DNA of 64,000 nt from Polytrichum commune (lineage: Eukaryota > Streptophyta > Polytrichopsida > Polytrichales > Polytrichaceae): the NCBI GenBank assembly GCA_950295325.1, contig OX485803.1, positions 63,627,554 to 63,691,553 of the forward strand. Reading direction: 5' to 3'. Shown here in pieces: positions 34,740-46,532 of this stretch. The notes below the pieces were generated by a model. The model saw only the letters and a list, made by a program, of their open reading frames with translations. It did not search any database and had not been told where the DNA came from. Made by a program: the position numbers and the translations under genes. Each line of letters opens with the position of its first letter. Position 1 is the stretch's first letter.

Positions 34740-35690
34740 CAAACTACTCGTACTCCAAGTCTTTTTGCACTTTGCTTTATACGATCCAAAAAGGGGCCTG
34801 GTAGCAGCCCACTCTTCACAACTTGGCTTGCTATCCGCTTTCACACTAGTGCAAGTGTTCCTCGAAAGTCATATGAGAGACTCTCAATCTCAAAACGGTG
34901 TTGCCATAAACCTAGAGTCAAAGTTGTTACATTCAAGCATTTGCGAATGTATCCCATATGCTTGAAACCTAAATTTACTTATCATCTTCTTTTTCTTTTT
35001 CTTTTTCTTTTTCTTTTTGAGACAGAAGGCCGACAGGCCAGCGCCAAAGCACAAAGATCTAGTTGACCACCTGACAAGTTTTCCGTCAAGTAGAGAGATG
35101 ATTTCACAACCAGGATTCGAACCGCCAACCTCTTCCTTGAGATTTGGGTATCTCTCCATCATCATCCGGGAGTTTAGGGTCACCTCGGACCAACTTATCA
35201 TCTTTATCATGTTGTGTACTTCATGCTCATGAGCTCAAGTACAAAATAGCAATATTTTAACTCGGAGATAACAAATATTGTGTCCTAAAGTGCAAACTAA
35301 ACTACTTACAAAGTTACAAACACATTGTCAAGGATATGAATATTGCCATTTTTCAACACACACTCCTCACAACATGGTTTTTGCTATTTGCTTTCACATA
35401 AGCAAAAGTGTTCCTCGAAAGTCATTTGAGAGACTTTCAATCTCAAAACGGTGTTGCCATAAACCTAGAGTCGAAGTTGTTACATTCAAGCATTTGTGAA
35501 TGTATCCCATATGCTTGGAACCTAAATTTACTTATCATCTTTGTCGTGCTGTGTACTTCCTGCACAGGAGTTCAAGTACAAAATAGCAATATTTTAATTC
35601 GGAGATAACAAACATTGTGTCCTAAAGTGCAAACTAAACTACGTACAAACACGTTGTCAAGGATATGAAGTTTGCTATTTTTCAACGCAA
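34740..35690 (+). repeat. Tandem duplication (about 0.45 kb unit)
   Basis: AGTGTTCCTCGAAAGTCAT, AAAACGGTGTTGCCATAAAC, TTACATTCAAGCATTTG and ACCTAAATTTACTTATCATC occur around 34855-34985 and again around 35408-35545. GAGTTCAAGTACAAAATAGC-like and GGAGATAACAAA-ATTGTGTC words follow in both. The first copy is longer because a SINE sits in it. Confidence 0.9.
34989..35192 (-). mobile_element. tRNA-derived SINE with 12-bp target duplication
   Basis: On the minus strand the element starts near 35192, carries a perfect Pol III B box GGTTCGAATCC (about 35111-35121) and ends in an (AAAAAG)n tail, seen on plus as (CTTTTT)n at 34989-35018. ACTTATCATCTT flanks it on both sides (34977-34988 and 35193-35204). 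The paralogous unit at about 35527-35538 carries the same site once with no insert, which is the empty allele. The A box is not clearly recognisable. It codes for nothing and would depend on a LINE for mobility (family knowledge). Confidence 0.9.
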
Positions 35691-36950
35691 TTGATCATAA
35701 TAAATTGTTTAGTTTGTATTAGACCCATGCATCCATCCCGTACAAGTCACCATGCTACTCGCACCTCAATGTCCATAGTCAACCTATGATTTCTTTGAAC
35801 GGAAAGGGTCAATGGAGGGATGTCCTAAGAGACATATATAGAAAATGGATAAATGTGAATGCAATGCATTTTCTTGTCTCCATGATCACCTCTACGTTGT
35901 GGTGACGTGTAAAGCTCAACAACAAGGTACTCTCTCCACCTAATCCAATTGTTATGCGCAATGCCCAAATCATCATTATGACCTACTTACATCAATTTTT
36001 CTTGTGGTTCCAATTTGCATATTATGATTTTTTTCAATTGTCATGTCACTTTGTTTAGATCAAAGTAATGTTGAGACCAATGACAATACACATGTGTCAA
36101 CTATCATAGGTTCACAAGTTCGTAACCAACATCATTATTATGACATGACATGACATGACATAAGTTAGAACCTAGCATTATTCAGTTTTAGGAGTTTATT
36201 CTCTGTATGAAAAGCTCCACTCGAGCGTTTTGTTTTAGGTGAACAAAATCCAGCCGGTTTAATCCAAAAATAAGAACAAAATATTTTATTATTTTTTCAT
36301 GGTTGAAATTGTCAAAGACATCCCAAACATCATAAAAACATGGATGGATATGTTTTGTTCTTAAGATGAACATGCCCATATTTGACTGAAAATGTGTAAT
36401 ATCGTCCACATGTGACTTCAATACTCCAATGATTATTGCCATTTCGGATATCTTGAAGACTTGAACAACAACAGAAGGTTCAACACACCCAAGATGAGTT
36501 CTCGCATAGTATAAAAACAACCGGAATAATGTTACAATCCGCTTTAACAAATTGGTAACATCCCTAGTTGGTGAAGGTAGGGTGGCTCTATACATGGGAA
36601 CCAAACATAGGGTTTCTTAGTTAGAACGGTCGTCGTGTACCCTTGTAAATTGTATTAGGTCATAAGAACAACCATGTGCAATCACATTTCCCTTGCATTC
36701 TTTACAATTTTTTTACTGCACCGTAACAAATGCCCCAATCAATACTCACTGCTCGACACATACACAAGTCAAGCTAGTACGGCAATGTAACTTAATTCAT
36801 GTAACAAATGTTTTTGTTCTTGCCTTCTATATAATAACATTTGTTACCTGAGTGGGACACCGTAAAGAGACAAATGCAATATGCTACATGTTTTTATCGA
36901 GCAACCGTGGGTGCATTTCATTGAAATTCTATAAGCAAATGTATATCAAA
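35691..36950. other. Intergenic stretch with one unrecognised open frame
   Basis: A 138-codon frame at 36188-36604 (minus) starts MVPMYRATLPSPTRDVTNLL and contains several hydrophobic runs. I do not recognise a family, and its AT-rich codon use resembles the background. A (TGACA)n run lies at about 36147-36170. No other feature. Confidence 0.4.
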
Positions 36951-37350
36951 GGTATGAGAGTATTATTCGGTTACGTTTTTTTAATCAGACACCAAAGCTT
37001 ATATTTGATAGGTGTGTGCTTAGGTGAAGATAGAAAAAAATTATTTAAAAAATAAAAATAAAATAAAAAATAACCATTGGAGAGACATGTTTAAAACAAA
37101 TTGAATTGTGTTCTCAAATCTTATAACTACTTTACACTTGATAGTGAATAGAATTGGGAGGACCTTTGTGTTCAATTAAGGAATCAACAACCATGCGCTT
37201 ATGATATTTGTAACTAAACCAAGGGAGGTTCGATTTTCAACCTAATCTTTGTTGACATTTCATCGTAGATCTGCTAATGAACACAAACTTCAAGACGTAA
37301 GTCTAATCAATAAACGATGGAGAACAAGAAAACAAGCCATAGAGTGCCCA
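36951..37350 (-). mobile_element. GGTATG-family TIR element
   Basis: Starts GGTATGAGAGTATTATTCGG and contains TATATTTGATAGGTGTGTGC, TTTACACTTGATAGTGAATA and CAAACTTCAAGACGTAAG. Same orientation as 26157-26724. The right end is decayed, so the boundary is approximate. Confidence 0.62.
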
Positions 37351-37504
37351 TATATCCTAGCACTTCCCATGTTTTGCAACATTTATCTCTGTATTTTTAT
37401 TTGAAGGGGAGGGGGCAGGATTGGGGATTACACATGTGCACATGTCAAACAAACACCTTCATCAAATTTTCACCACTCTATGATTGCCCTAATTGTGTGT
37501 TCCA

Positions 37505-37860
37505 AAATGATCATGGTTTTTACCAACGTTGGAGTGGTACCATTTTTTTTATATCATTAGAGTCTCCGTGATGAGGATCTCACATTTTTCCAATACCAAT
37601 ATGGTGTGGATATTTGAGGATTTTGTTTTATATATATGTATATACCATTCAGGTCTAAATATAGTGCAAGAACCTTCTCACCTATATAAAATTGTCATAG
37701 TATCAATACAATTTAGAATTATGTTCATCCAAATGATAACTCGTGTACATAAAACTTCTTTCACCTTCATATATCCACAAAGAATCAATAATTGATTAAT
37801 TTTACAATTTTGATACCCACGGGTAGGTTCTTTGATACCATTATTGATGTAGATTGTTCA
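37505..37860 (+). repeat. Dispersed repeat shared with 41.5 and 58.2 kb
   Basis: Carries TATTTGAGGATTTTGTTTTA, CAATATGGTGT, TCTCACCT-TATA, CACCTTCATATATCCAC and TTTGATACCCAC-GGTAGGTT in the order seen at 58215-58510 (same strand) and inversely at 41520-41870. Left part contains TTTTTACCAACGTTGGAGTG. Confidence 0.7.
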
Positions 37861-38685
37861 AACCGAGCATTCAATACATACAAGTCCAACAATGGTTGTT
37901 AAGTCCATAATGGTGTAGACCTTATTACCATAGCCTAGAGGCATCTTTGACCAAGTATAAACGTATGTACTTAAATCGTGCTTCAACATAAATCTAATAC
38001 AAAAGAAAGCAGTGGGGAAAGAAAACTAGAAGTATATGTTGGAAACCCTAACTATACGTACTTTAAGAAGCCTTGTGGTCATCACACCACTTTGGATGTG
38101 TATTGCTTAGAAAAACTTAAACGTGGTCACAACAAGAGATGTTGTTTGCATCTATGGCTAGTTTCTATCATTTCTATCACACTTACTTCTATTATAAGAC
38201 CCACCGATATAATTGCATGCATACAAGTTCATCTGGTCCAAAATGTGTGCATAAGTCTAGGTTTACTTATAACCCATAAAGTCTCAAGGCTTTTATTGAA
38301 AAGGCAAGACAATTTAGAATGATAGATGTTGTAATCTCTAAAATATGCTTCTCCATAATTAAAAATGATTGGAAACGGCCTAAACATAGCATCCATGTAG
38401 TTGGAAGTTGCACTCAATTTGATTCCAATCCTCATTGAAGATATATGTATTACACCAATCAAAAAATTGCAAAATTCATATGGAGTAAATAAATGAAGTG
38501 TTAGAATTGACAAATTGGTTTAGAATTTACTTGTGTAGGTGTAAGATACCACAAAAGAAATTATGCCCAAACAACCATGTGGGGCTCCTTGGACCTTCAT
38601 GGGTTAGCCATTCCGGGTCCAAAAATCCCTTGTGGGTCTCAAGCTAGACTCAAATATGTACCATAGAAATGTAATAACTATTGAG
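37861..38685. other. Intergenic stretch
   Basis: Opposed frames at 37978-38322 (plus) and 38229-38513 (minus) are unrecognised. Nothing else seen. Confidence 0.4.
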
Positions 38686-38864
38686 CATAACATTATTAAG
38701 CAGTGTGTGTTCGTTCATGCGGGCCCTGAGAATGTAACCATGGGATGCCCCAATCTAGTGCAAGGAGACTCAAATTAAGTATAGATTTGCAGTAGGTTGG
38801 GGCATCCCATGATTATATTCTCAAGGCCCACATGAACAAACGCACCATGCTTAATAATGTTATG
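38686..38864. mobile_element. Foldback MITE-like element, 179 bp
   Basis: CATAACATTATTAAGCA at 38686 and its inverse ending at 38864 bound arms of about 68 bp that also pair GAATGTAACCATGGGATGCC with GGCATCCCATGATTATATTC. The centre is about 40 bp. Target duplication not evident. Confidence 0.85.
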
Positions 38865-39331
38865 AGACACGTAACTTTATTTCCACTTCCTCTTTTTGAT
38901 AGATTATGCAGAGTGTGGATTCACAATCATAGACGAGACAAAGCAATAATTCATTATGTTACTTGTTGGAGGTTTGTACAAATTGTCATGTATCCCATAG
39001 AAAACACACCCCCTTCATTCCTTGAACGGTTGATACAAACTAGTAACAATTAAGTGCCCGACCAAAAAGCCACCTATTGCATGAGGCCCAAAGCCATAGA
39101 GTGTGTGGTGTAAGTACGAGAGCTAATAAGTTAAGCCGAGACATGGCATGGCCTCAAAAACTGATGTACAAGGACGTCAACGATGACGGTGGTGTCATTG
39201 GTGTCCATGTCATGACCGTCACCCCACCGTTGCCCCATAGGTCACCCTTCCACCGTGAGCAGTTTGAAAGGGAACTTCATTAATATCCACCCGAATTTTT
39301 TCGACATTTTGTTTTTGCGGACATTGGCATC

Positions 39332-39570
39332 AAGTACACCTACTTGTCCTACTAGTGTGGAATGCCAGTCCGAGTTACAAGTTGCCATAACTTTATATCG
39401 AGAATATAGTTTATCCCCATGAAGTATCTATGCACGTCAATGAATAGAAAATTACAAGCTCGGAAAGATAAACAAATATAAAAACATAAGAATAAATCTT
39501 AGTGAGAAGTTATAGCAATGTGTAACTCCAAACGGTGACTCCCAAGGCTAGTAGGACAAATTGGTGTACT
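39332..39570. mobile_element. TIR element, same family as 29831-30292
   Basis: Arms AAGTACACCTACTTGTCCTA and its inverse TAGGACAAATTGGTGTACTT continue through CCGAGTTACAAGTTGCCATA / TATAGCAATGTGTAACTCCA, about 65 bp each side. Non-coding. Confidence 0.8.
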
Positions 39571-39681
39571 TGGACTCGGGGATGTTTGTCAAACTCGTGG
39601 TGTTGGGATTAGGTAAGCGATTGGGAACATGGGAACACGGGAACATGGGAATGTGTGTTGGGAACTCTGACTTTCAACATC

Positions 39682-40207
39682 TACATTGTTTATGATATTC
39701 AGTGTCACATGCGTGATAAGATCACTTACCCTATTTTGAGGTGTATGCTAGGCCACACGAATGACCAACAACTGCTTCATCGCTAGTGCCACCTCGTGAC
39801 ACTTGGCATTCATTTGCGCTTACTGACATTGTATCTCAGCGTGAGTATGTTTAGATATTGTTTTGAAGTGTATGTCTATGCTGCACAAAGGGTCTACAAG
39901 TTGACTAAAGTGTACACAAATGACACTTGGCATTAGTATGCTCAAGACTACTTTCCTCTTGCATACTAAATTGTAAACATACATTATGACACTTGCTGTT
40001 AGTATGCTCAAATTGTATTCTCCCCTTGCATACTAAAATGTAAAACTATCATCTCAAGTATCCCAATGTGCTACACTAAATGACATACTGTAAATTATGT
40101 AATTTAAAAAATAATCATAATGACAATTAATGAACGTGACACTTTGAAACCTCTAGTCTAGGCCCTTTGCAAATATTGTATATGACACTAAATACCAAGA
40201 CACTGTA
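39682..40207 (+). mobile_element. TACACCGTTTATGG-family element, most complete copy
   Basis: Left end TACATTGTTTATGATATTCA followed by GTGTCA, right end TGACACTAAATACC followed by AAGACACTGTA, forming inverted ends of about 25 bp. Internal words GTATGCTAGGCCACAC, ACTTGGCATTAGTATGCTCA, ATCATCTCAAGTATCCCAAT and CTAGTCTAGGCCCTTTGCAA define the family in this window. Confidence 0.8.
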
Positions 40208-41519
40208 GTCTTCTAGGGAGGTTAGACATTAACCCTAAGGGTTCAAGAAACTCGTTTGGGCCTTGGGGTTTTGTTATTTAAGGTAATGTGTTGTTGTTGC
40301 AAGCTTAATATGTAATATTAGTTATCTAGATTACCATAGTCATAGGGTGGTATTTATATACCATTGCCAACTGATTTATTCATTTTCAACATCCCATCTT
40401 ATTTAACAAAATATTCTACTAAATTCACTTGTTTCTTCACTAAACCCTAAACCCTTTGACAAAATAACATTCAAAAATCTCAACAAACGTTGAATTTTAT
40501 AATGAATGCCAAAACCAGCATGATACTACAAAAATATTTTCACCATTTCCATTTCTACAATTTGAACATACATAATAAACTTAGATAATAGGAACTACAT
40601 GGATAATCGGGCTCATAGAAACGGCATATATATAGATACATATTGTGCATAGTGATCATCATTGTCACATATGACAACATTTTTGCTTCCGTTTTGTAAT
40701 AGGTTGTGTTAAATATAGTTTGATTCTCATTCTCCAAGTAAAATTATAGTTACTTGATAGGGCTCATGCAATCTCTCACATATGCTGTAAAAATATATAT
40801 TGCACCTACTCTTCGCCAGGCGGCCCACATGTGATCTTCCTTGAGGATAAGTCTGTAGGTTTTCAAATGGCTGCTTGAAAATATCCAATTCACAAACTCC
40901 CATTACACCGGGGTGGACCATAATGGTAGGGTGCACCGGAAATCAAGTATTGAGAAGGTGACCCACCTAAACACTATCTTATTGACCTCAAAGTTTCCGT
41001 GGGGTCCAGGTTAAGACATTGAATCTAAGCCACAATTTTTCAACTTAAATCCTAGAAAAAATGTGAAAGGAGAAAATACAACAGAATATATTAATTGGCT
41101 AATAAATGATGTTGACAACATGCATTGTTAAGGACGTGCTGTTTTTTTTGGAAAAAGGACAAATCGTGACTAGTGAGCAATTGTAGTGATCAATTACTTG
41201 GCCTAAGGTAGACAACCTTTATTCAACTACTTTCCTTTGTGCACGTTTATGTATATAGTGTGACTTACATTGTATATGTTATGTGGTGACGTGACACTAT
41301 GGAATTTTTTGACAAAGAAATGTCGAATATGTTGTTTGGACGTCATGAAATATGAACGACTCGACTTGGTAAAAACACACATGCTAAGTAAGAATATATA
41401 GCATTGCATAGTTCCGAATAGCAACTAACGCTAAATGTCATTACGGTGTAGAGTGATTCAGGGTTTGAAATTAACTTGCCTAAACTAGAGATGCTAAGAC
41501 TATACCTATGACATTTTCT
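40208..41519. other. Intergenic stretch
   Basis: No gene. A short AAACCCTAAACCC run at about 40441-40455 is telomere-like by chance or an interstitial trace. Around 41390-41450 a fragment resembles the arms of the 39332-39570 element. Confidence 0.45.
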
Positions 41520-41870
41520 TATGTTTTCACCAATGTTGGACCAATACATAGGTGATTGCATGGTATCAAAGAATAGACTTGGTTGGTATCGTAATTTGAA
41601 TACCATTCAAATATTGATATTGATATTGATAGATATTCGAAGGTGGGAGAATCTTTATATACCCAAGTTATTATTTGGGTCGTTGCCATTCTAAAGCATA
41701 TTGACACTAGGGTAGTTCCACCTAGGTATGGAGGTTCTTGGGCATTATTTAGACCCTTGTGGTAATATATATATATCTTCAAATGTCCATCCCTTATCGA
41801 TATCATAAAATGGGAAACCCTCATTACAAATACCAGATGATATCTCAAAAAGCCAATACCAATCCAATGT
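41520..41870 (-). repeat. Dispersed repeat shared with 37.5 and 58.2 kb
   Basis: Inverse of 37505-37860: GGTATCAAAGAATAGACTTG, TTCAAATATTGATATTGATA, GAAGGTGGGAGAATCTTTAT and ATATATATCTTCAAATGTCC. Its right end has CCAATGTTGGTTTTCACC, mirrored by TTTTCACCAATGTTGGACCA at the left, so the full element may have inverted ends. Confidence 0.72.
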
Positions 41871-41942
41871 TGGTTTTCACCTTCCCAAAGGAGGGCCAAA
41901 GGATGAGTTTATGTAGACACCAAGAATACTTGGCCCCATTGA

Positions 41943-42300
41943 ACTACACCATTTATGGTCACATATGTAATAGTGTCACTTACCCTAGTATGAGGTGTAT
42001 GCTAGGTTATACTAATAGCCAACAACTTGACCACTAGTGTAACCTCATGACACTTGGTGTTTTGGTGTAATCTCATGATGATGGACATTTTAGTGTGATT
42101 ATTTGTATTGTGGCATTATTAATAAAACGAGGTCTATGCCTAGGTCACACAATGGTCAACAAGTTGACTACAAGTGTAAACACATGGCACTTGGCATTAG
42201 TATGCTCAATAATTATGTATTTTACATATTAAAACTTGACTATCATCTCAAGTACTCCAATATGACAAGCTAGATATTTAATCGTAACCATAAATAGTTA
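41943..42300 (+). repeat. TACACCGTTTATGG-family element, 3'-truncated
   Basis: Starts CTACACCATTTATGGTCACA, then CACTTACCCTAGTATGAGGT, ACACTTGGTGTT and ACTTGGCATTAGTATGCTCA. The right terminus is not found before about 42300. Confidence 0.7.
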
Positions 42301-42348
42301 TGCACTTTGGAAAAATTCTTATGTCTGACATACATTATCATGTTCACC

Positions 42349-42364
42349 GGGGGGGGGGGGGGGG
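42349..42364 (+). repeat. Poly-G tract (16 G)
   Basis: Sixteen consecutive G preceded by CC in an AT-rich context. Length may be unreliable because homopolymers of this kind are error-prone in sequencing. Confidence 0.9.
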
Positions 42365-42429
42365 ACGTGACCCTACTAATACTCTAAGCATGTAAATTGA
42401 ACCGCTCGCCAATGCACTCTAAACTCCAT

Positions 42430-43495
42430 AATATCATGCACGTGGCAACCAAAGTGCACATAATATTAAGAAATTATGTAGTGTTAACATGGATGCGTAA
42501 TAAAAGATAAATAATGTAGCATGTGACATTATGGAGTAACACAAATTGCAACATTGCTCCAACATACAACATAAAACACGCTCTCAATCCCAACACTCGA
42601 TGTGCTCCAACCATAATGCATCCACCACGAATCCCACCGCTTGCATCAACTCACATCACTATATTTCACTTCACTTCAATTGGAAAAAAAATAAACCTAT
42701 GTAAAATGAGTAAGTAGTTGCCCGTGGCTAGATTACCACACAACACCTTAGTCAAACATTAAAAAAAACTATCACAAACATGAACTATTGAGTCAACCAA
42801 CCAAATTTAGGTAGATAAAAGTGAAGCAAGCTAAAGGTTATGCACAACACCTACACTCAACTTGTGGTTCCAACAACCACTTATGGAACATGAGAGCATA
42901 ACCAAACCCATGAGAAGAGAAAGCAACACCACCTCGTCTACTGTATGTGATGTGTTGTGTTGGTGGTTGGAGCCGTTCTAGCATTAATGTCAAAAGAATA
43001 TGGGATGCAAATGCAAGGTTTAAATTGAAAACACCCGTTCCCTAGGGTTTGGGGATATGAGAGAAGGAGTGACATTAAGGAGGGGGTTGATATAAGAGAA
43101 TTTAAAGTGTATTGTACGTGACACTCGACACCATAAACGGTGTACATACCTTCTTTTTTAAATGTGTGAAGTAGAGTGTAAATACGCAGCTACACACATG
43201 GTGTTGCAACCGTTGAATGTGAGGGATTTTCATCTTGTTTTCATGCATGTGGCAGCCAGAGTGCAAGTGACATTAAGGAGGTTGGCGGTGTTAACATGGA
43301 TGCGTGATAACAAGGCATTAATGCAACATGTAACATGATGAAATAACACAAAGTTAACGTTGCAATAGTGACAGTAATGACAAATGATGGCAACGTGATG
43401 CGTGTGAGCGTATTATTAACATTCTTTAGTGGAATATTTCAATGTCAAAAGTATGATACATGACAGATAAATGTGACAACAAGGAGGAATGCTTA
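42430..43495 (+). repeat. Dispersed repeat family with two partial copies
   Basis: CATGCACGTGGCAACCAAAG at about 42436 and CATGCATGTGGCAGCCAGAG at about 43242 start related segments that continue GTGCA...ATTAAG, GTGTTAACATGGATGCGT and CATGT-ACAT-ATG-A-TAACACAAA. An inverse copy is at 49250-49490. A right-end fragment of the TACACCGTTTATGG family lies at 43112-43141. No gene seen in between. Confidence 0.68.
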
Positions 43496-43819
43496 AACTG
43501 AGCACATCCATTGCCCTAGGGCTCCAGGATAAAAGAGGGGGAGTGACATTACAAAAGGTGACATTACGGAGGTTTAGGGTGTCTCTACTTCACCAGACAG
43601 TAAAACATGTGGCTGCCACATGACACCTGGGCTCTCATAATTACCGGTGCCTCCTCCCGACACAAATGTCTTGATTCCGGTCGGGTCGGTCCCGAGGTAA
43701 CTTGTTACCGATAAGTTACCGCTTGTGTCCCTCGAGTGTGCCATAAAAGAGTTTGATAAGTTATGGACGGCTTTTTAACCACCCACCTACCTACGGAGAG
43801 AGGGAATTATCGCATACAA

Positions 43820-44030
43820 GCGCACCCCTCATTCATCCAACGTAAAAGCCTTGAAATAGCATGCATCCAAGAGGTTTTTAAGTTTTTAATGGACTTGACA
43901 TTGGAATTAGTTTTTGAAGACCTCAAATTAGTCTACTCGAAGTCATTCAACAACAAACGTACAGGGGGTTGACCTTTTATGTTGGATGGAGGATAGGTAC
44001 GTTTGTATACAATAGTTCTTTCTCTCCCCA
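43820..44030 (+). repeat. Dispersed repeat, copy 3 of the 63.0-kb family
   Basis: CTCATTCATCCAACGTAAAA, GACTTGACATTGGAATTAGT, GAAGACCTCAAATTAGTCTA and ATGTTGGATGGAGGATAGGT match 27515-27660 and 63000-63170 in order. Confidence 0.62.
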
Positions 44031-44537
44031 CCTATCTACAAGTTGGGAACGTGGTCAAGTTTTTGTGTTAGGAATTTGAGTTTCCTAGTGAGGGTTTAGT
44101 TAAGCGTGTGCTAAGCTAGACATGTCTTCAATGATTTATTTCCATGTTTGTTATGTACACCTATTACAACTTTGATTTTGTAGCCTCTAATTTTTGGATG
44201 ATTTGCAAATGTGCGGCCACTTTGCACATGTGAATAAGGGTTACAAGTGGAAATGAATTTGGAGTTCTCGTGGTCATCATCAATGGTCTGAAGACCATGA
44301 CCAAGAGCCACATCACTTTCTAAAAGCCTTGTTACGGGACATAGCGTAAAGCGGACTTAGATTGAGATGTAGTGTTTTTTTAATGAAAAATCAATAATTT
44401 GGTATAGAAAAAGGCCATCACAGTAGGGATCATGTCATTCAACATGGAAAAGAGAAAACCAATTAGATGAGCATTTTTAAATAGCGACATTGGTAACAAT
44501 GAGATTTTTTTCATAAATGTGTCAAATGTGGTGAATG

Positions 44538-45568
44538 TTATATGTGGGGTTTCATTGGAGTGTAAAAAATAGACATTCTCAAAAGAGGTGAAGGAGCACT
44601 ACACCCATTACACTCCTCCAATCTCCAAATTAAGTCTTTGTCCTCACTGACAAAATTTGGACAAGTTTCTCTGAACTTGTTTTCTAACTCCCATAATGCC
44701 TTGTCCTCAGGATAGCCTTTCCACTTAATAATAAATCTAGCGAATGACTTATCCTTGAGGTGTTGTAAATCCACCTTCAAAATTTTGTAAGGTTCAACCA
44801 ACATCTCACCCTTAGGAGCTATATGAGGTAAAAACATGGTATTCGTGAAAACGTCACATTGCACGTCAAAATGCTACAAATGCCGTTTCTCGATAACATG
44901 GAAGGCCAACTTGAATTGGTCTTTGGAGGCAAGTTTTTCCAACTACATTTGAATTTATTTACAATATGCGAGTAGCATATGCAAGTGATAACGAGGGAAG
45001 GAGTCTTTTATGTATATATTCAATGTTATGTTCTTCATTGTTACTTCAAACACTCTTGATAGCAATCGCAACGTAACATTTATGATATGAAGAGACTTAT
45101 TCTTTACCTCTATGAACTTGTACCGTAGGTGCCCATACAAAATTAGTTCCAAAATGCAACTTTTTTCAAAGTTGAAGTACACTTCATAAGACTAGAAATT
45201 AAGTTGGCCTTGAAAGAAAGAAAAAAAACATCACATGTCAATGTGACGTTTTCACGAACACTATGTTTAAACATGGAAGTACATGATTGGGATCGGACAC
45301 ATATCTTCTCAACAAACCTACATGAAAAAACATTATGAAACTTCCAGTCCTTAGGCAAGTCTATTGCATATGCCACTTGACCAATTCTCTTAAGAATTTG
45401 AAACGGACTGCAAAATCTAGGAGACAATTGTTTGGACCATCCAAGTTTTAACCCCAAGCACTTAGGTGTTACTTTCAAAAATACCTTTTGGGCAACCTTA
45501 GTGTGCTTGAAATATACTTGCACGGAAACAAGAGTGTGTCCACAAATAGCACATGGGTCTATCCACAC
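44538..45568 (-). pseudogene. Ty3/gypsy chromovirus relic: integrase end and chromodomain
   Basis: Read leftwards, 45500-45300 encodes an integrase C-terminal module (KVFLKVTPK, SKQLSPRFC, PFQILKRIGQVAYAIDLP) followed by a frameshift near 45300. At 44864-44538 a chromodomain follows (FIIKWKGYPED, ALWELENKF). In the family this order closes the polyprotein of chromoviral LTR retrotransposons, whose chromodomain directs integration to heterochromatin. The parts are separated by about 380 bp of unrelated sequence. A ~20-bp word ATGTGACGTTTTCACGAA occurs in opposite orientation at 45240 and 44842-44860, pointing to an inversion or inverted duplication. No LTR, reverse transcriptase or protease was seen nearby. 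Inactive. Confidence 0.85.
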
Positions 45569-46226
45569 ATGTAGGTATTTGAAAGTTGGAGTTGGAGGTA
45601 GACTTTTGGTGAGTTATTGTTGGTGCACAACCAAAGCATCCACCCCACCCATGCGCCCTTTATGCCACATGTTTGCCATGTATGCGCCACATATAGTTCA
45701 CATGTGGAGGATCTAAACCATCATCTAAAAGTTCAAATGGGCCAAAACTCACTTTCCTCCAACAAGGATGCTCTATTCTTGGCCAACTTCCACAAGCCCT
45801 CCTTTACACGAGAGCTTGTGGCAGGGTCGATTTTTGCACCTGCTAGATTCTTGTCACACTTGTCAAATGTGCATCATGTAGAGATTTGGAGTTGTGTTTC
45901 GGACATTCGGGGTTTGGCATAAGAGCAAAAAATCAATTGTGTTGGGGATGCACTTTGTTTTTTGGGGATAAGAAGATATAACAAGTGTGCATGACCTTGA
46001 ATTTATTACCCTTGTCTATCTCTCTATCTATCTATCTACATATCTATATATTTAATTAATTCATCTTACAATATACAAAATAATATAAATATATGTATAG
46101 AGATTACACATAACCTCAAGTATGTATACATATCCAATATTAAAATAAGATGTACACCTCACATACATACATACATACAATAGAAATAGGGTGCAAGAGT
46201 GCACAAAGTAGGGCTAAGGTATTCAT
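45569..46226. other. Intergenic stretch with microsatellites
   Basis: A 101-codon plus frame (45617-45922) is unrecognised. TCTA-rich repeats lie at about 46012-46050 and (CATA)n at about 46158-46180. Confidence 0.45.
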
Positions 46227-46532
46227 ACGCAAGACAATGTCCGGGGAGATTTTTGGGCATCAGTGGTCAAAATCCCAATGTTTCAGGTCCCACCAGTTAT
46301 ATATCTATATATATGGGCACAAATTGAAATTTTGATTGCAAGAAAGGAACCAAAATACAGCTAGCACATGCGAGTATATGTTGTGACCTTCCGGTTTTTC
46401 TTTCTTAATTTGAAGTATATTGTATAGGTTTTTCTAAAATGGTCCACAATTTTCATGAAGTCTTGAACTTCAACCAGTTATTTCTCAAACTCACTTGGCT
46501 CGTATGTAACTAGCGATTGGTTCTCTTGTTCA
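46227..46532. mobile_element. Foldback-family element, A and B' blocks
   Basis: CCGGGGAGATTTTTGGGCAT at the left matches block A of 8913-9354. TGAAGTCTTGAACTTCAACC and GTAACTAGCGATTGGTTCTC at the right match block B'. B and A' are replaced by unrelated sequence with an AT microsatellite. Confidence 0.78.

Noticed and set aside
35111-35121. tRNA gene
   Set aside because: Only the B box and downstream text are tRNA-like; no cloverleaf, and it ends in an A-rich tail with target duplication, so it is a SINE.
45617-45922. Upstream extension of the retrotransposon polyprotein
   Set aside because: Neither strand gave reverse transcriptase or integrase-core motifs; the relic appears to start near 45568.
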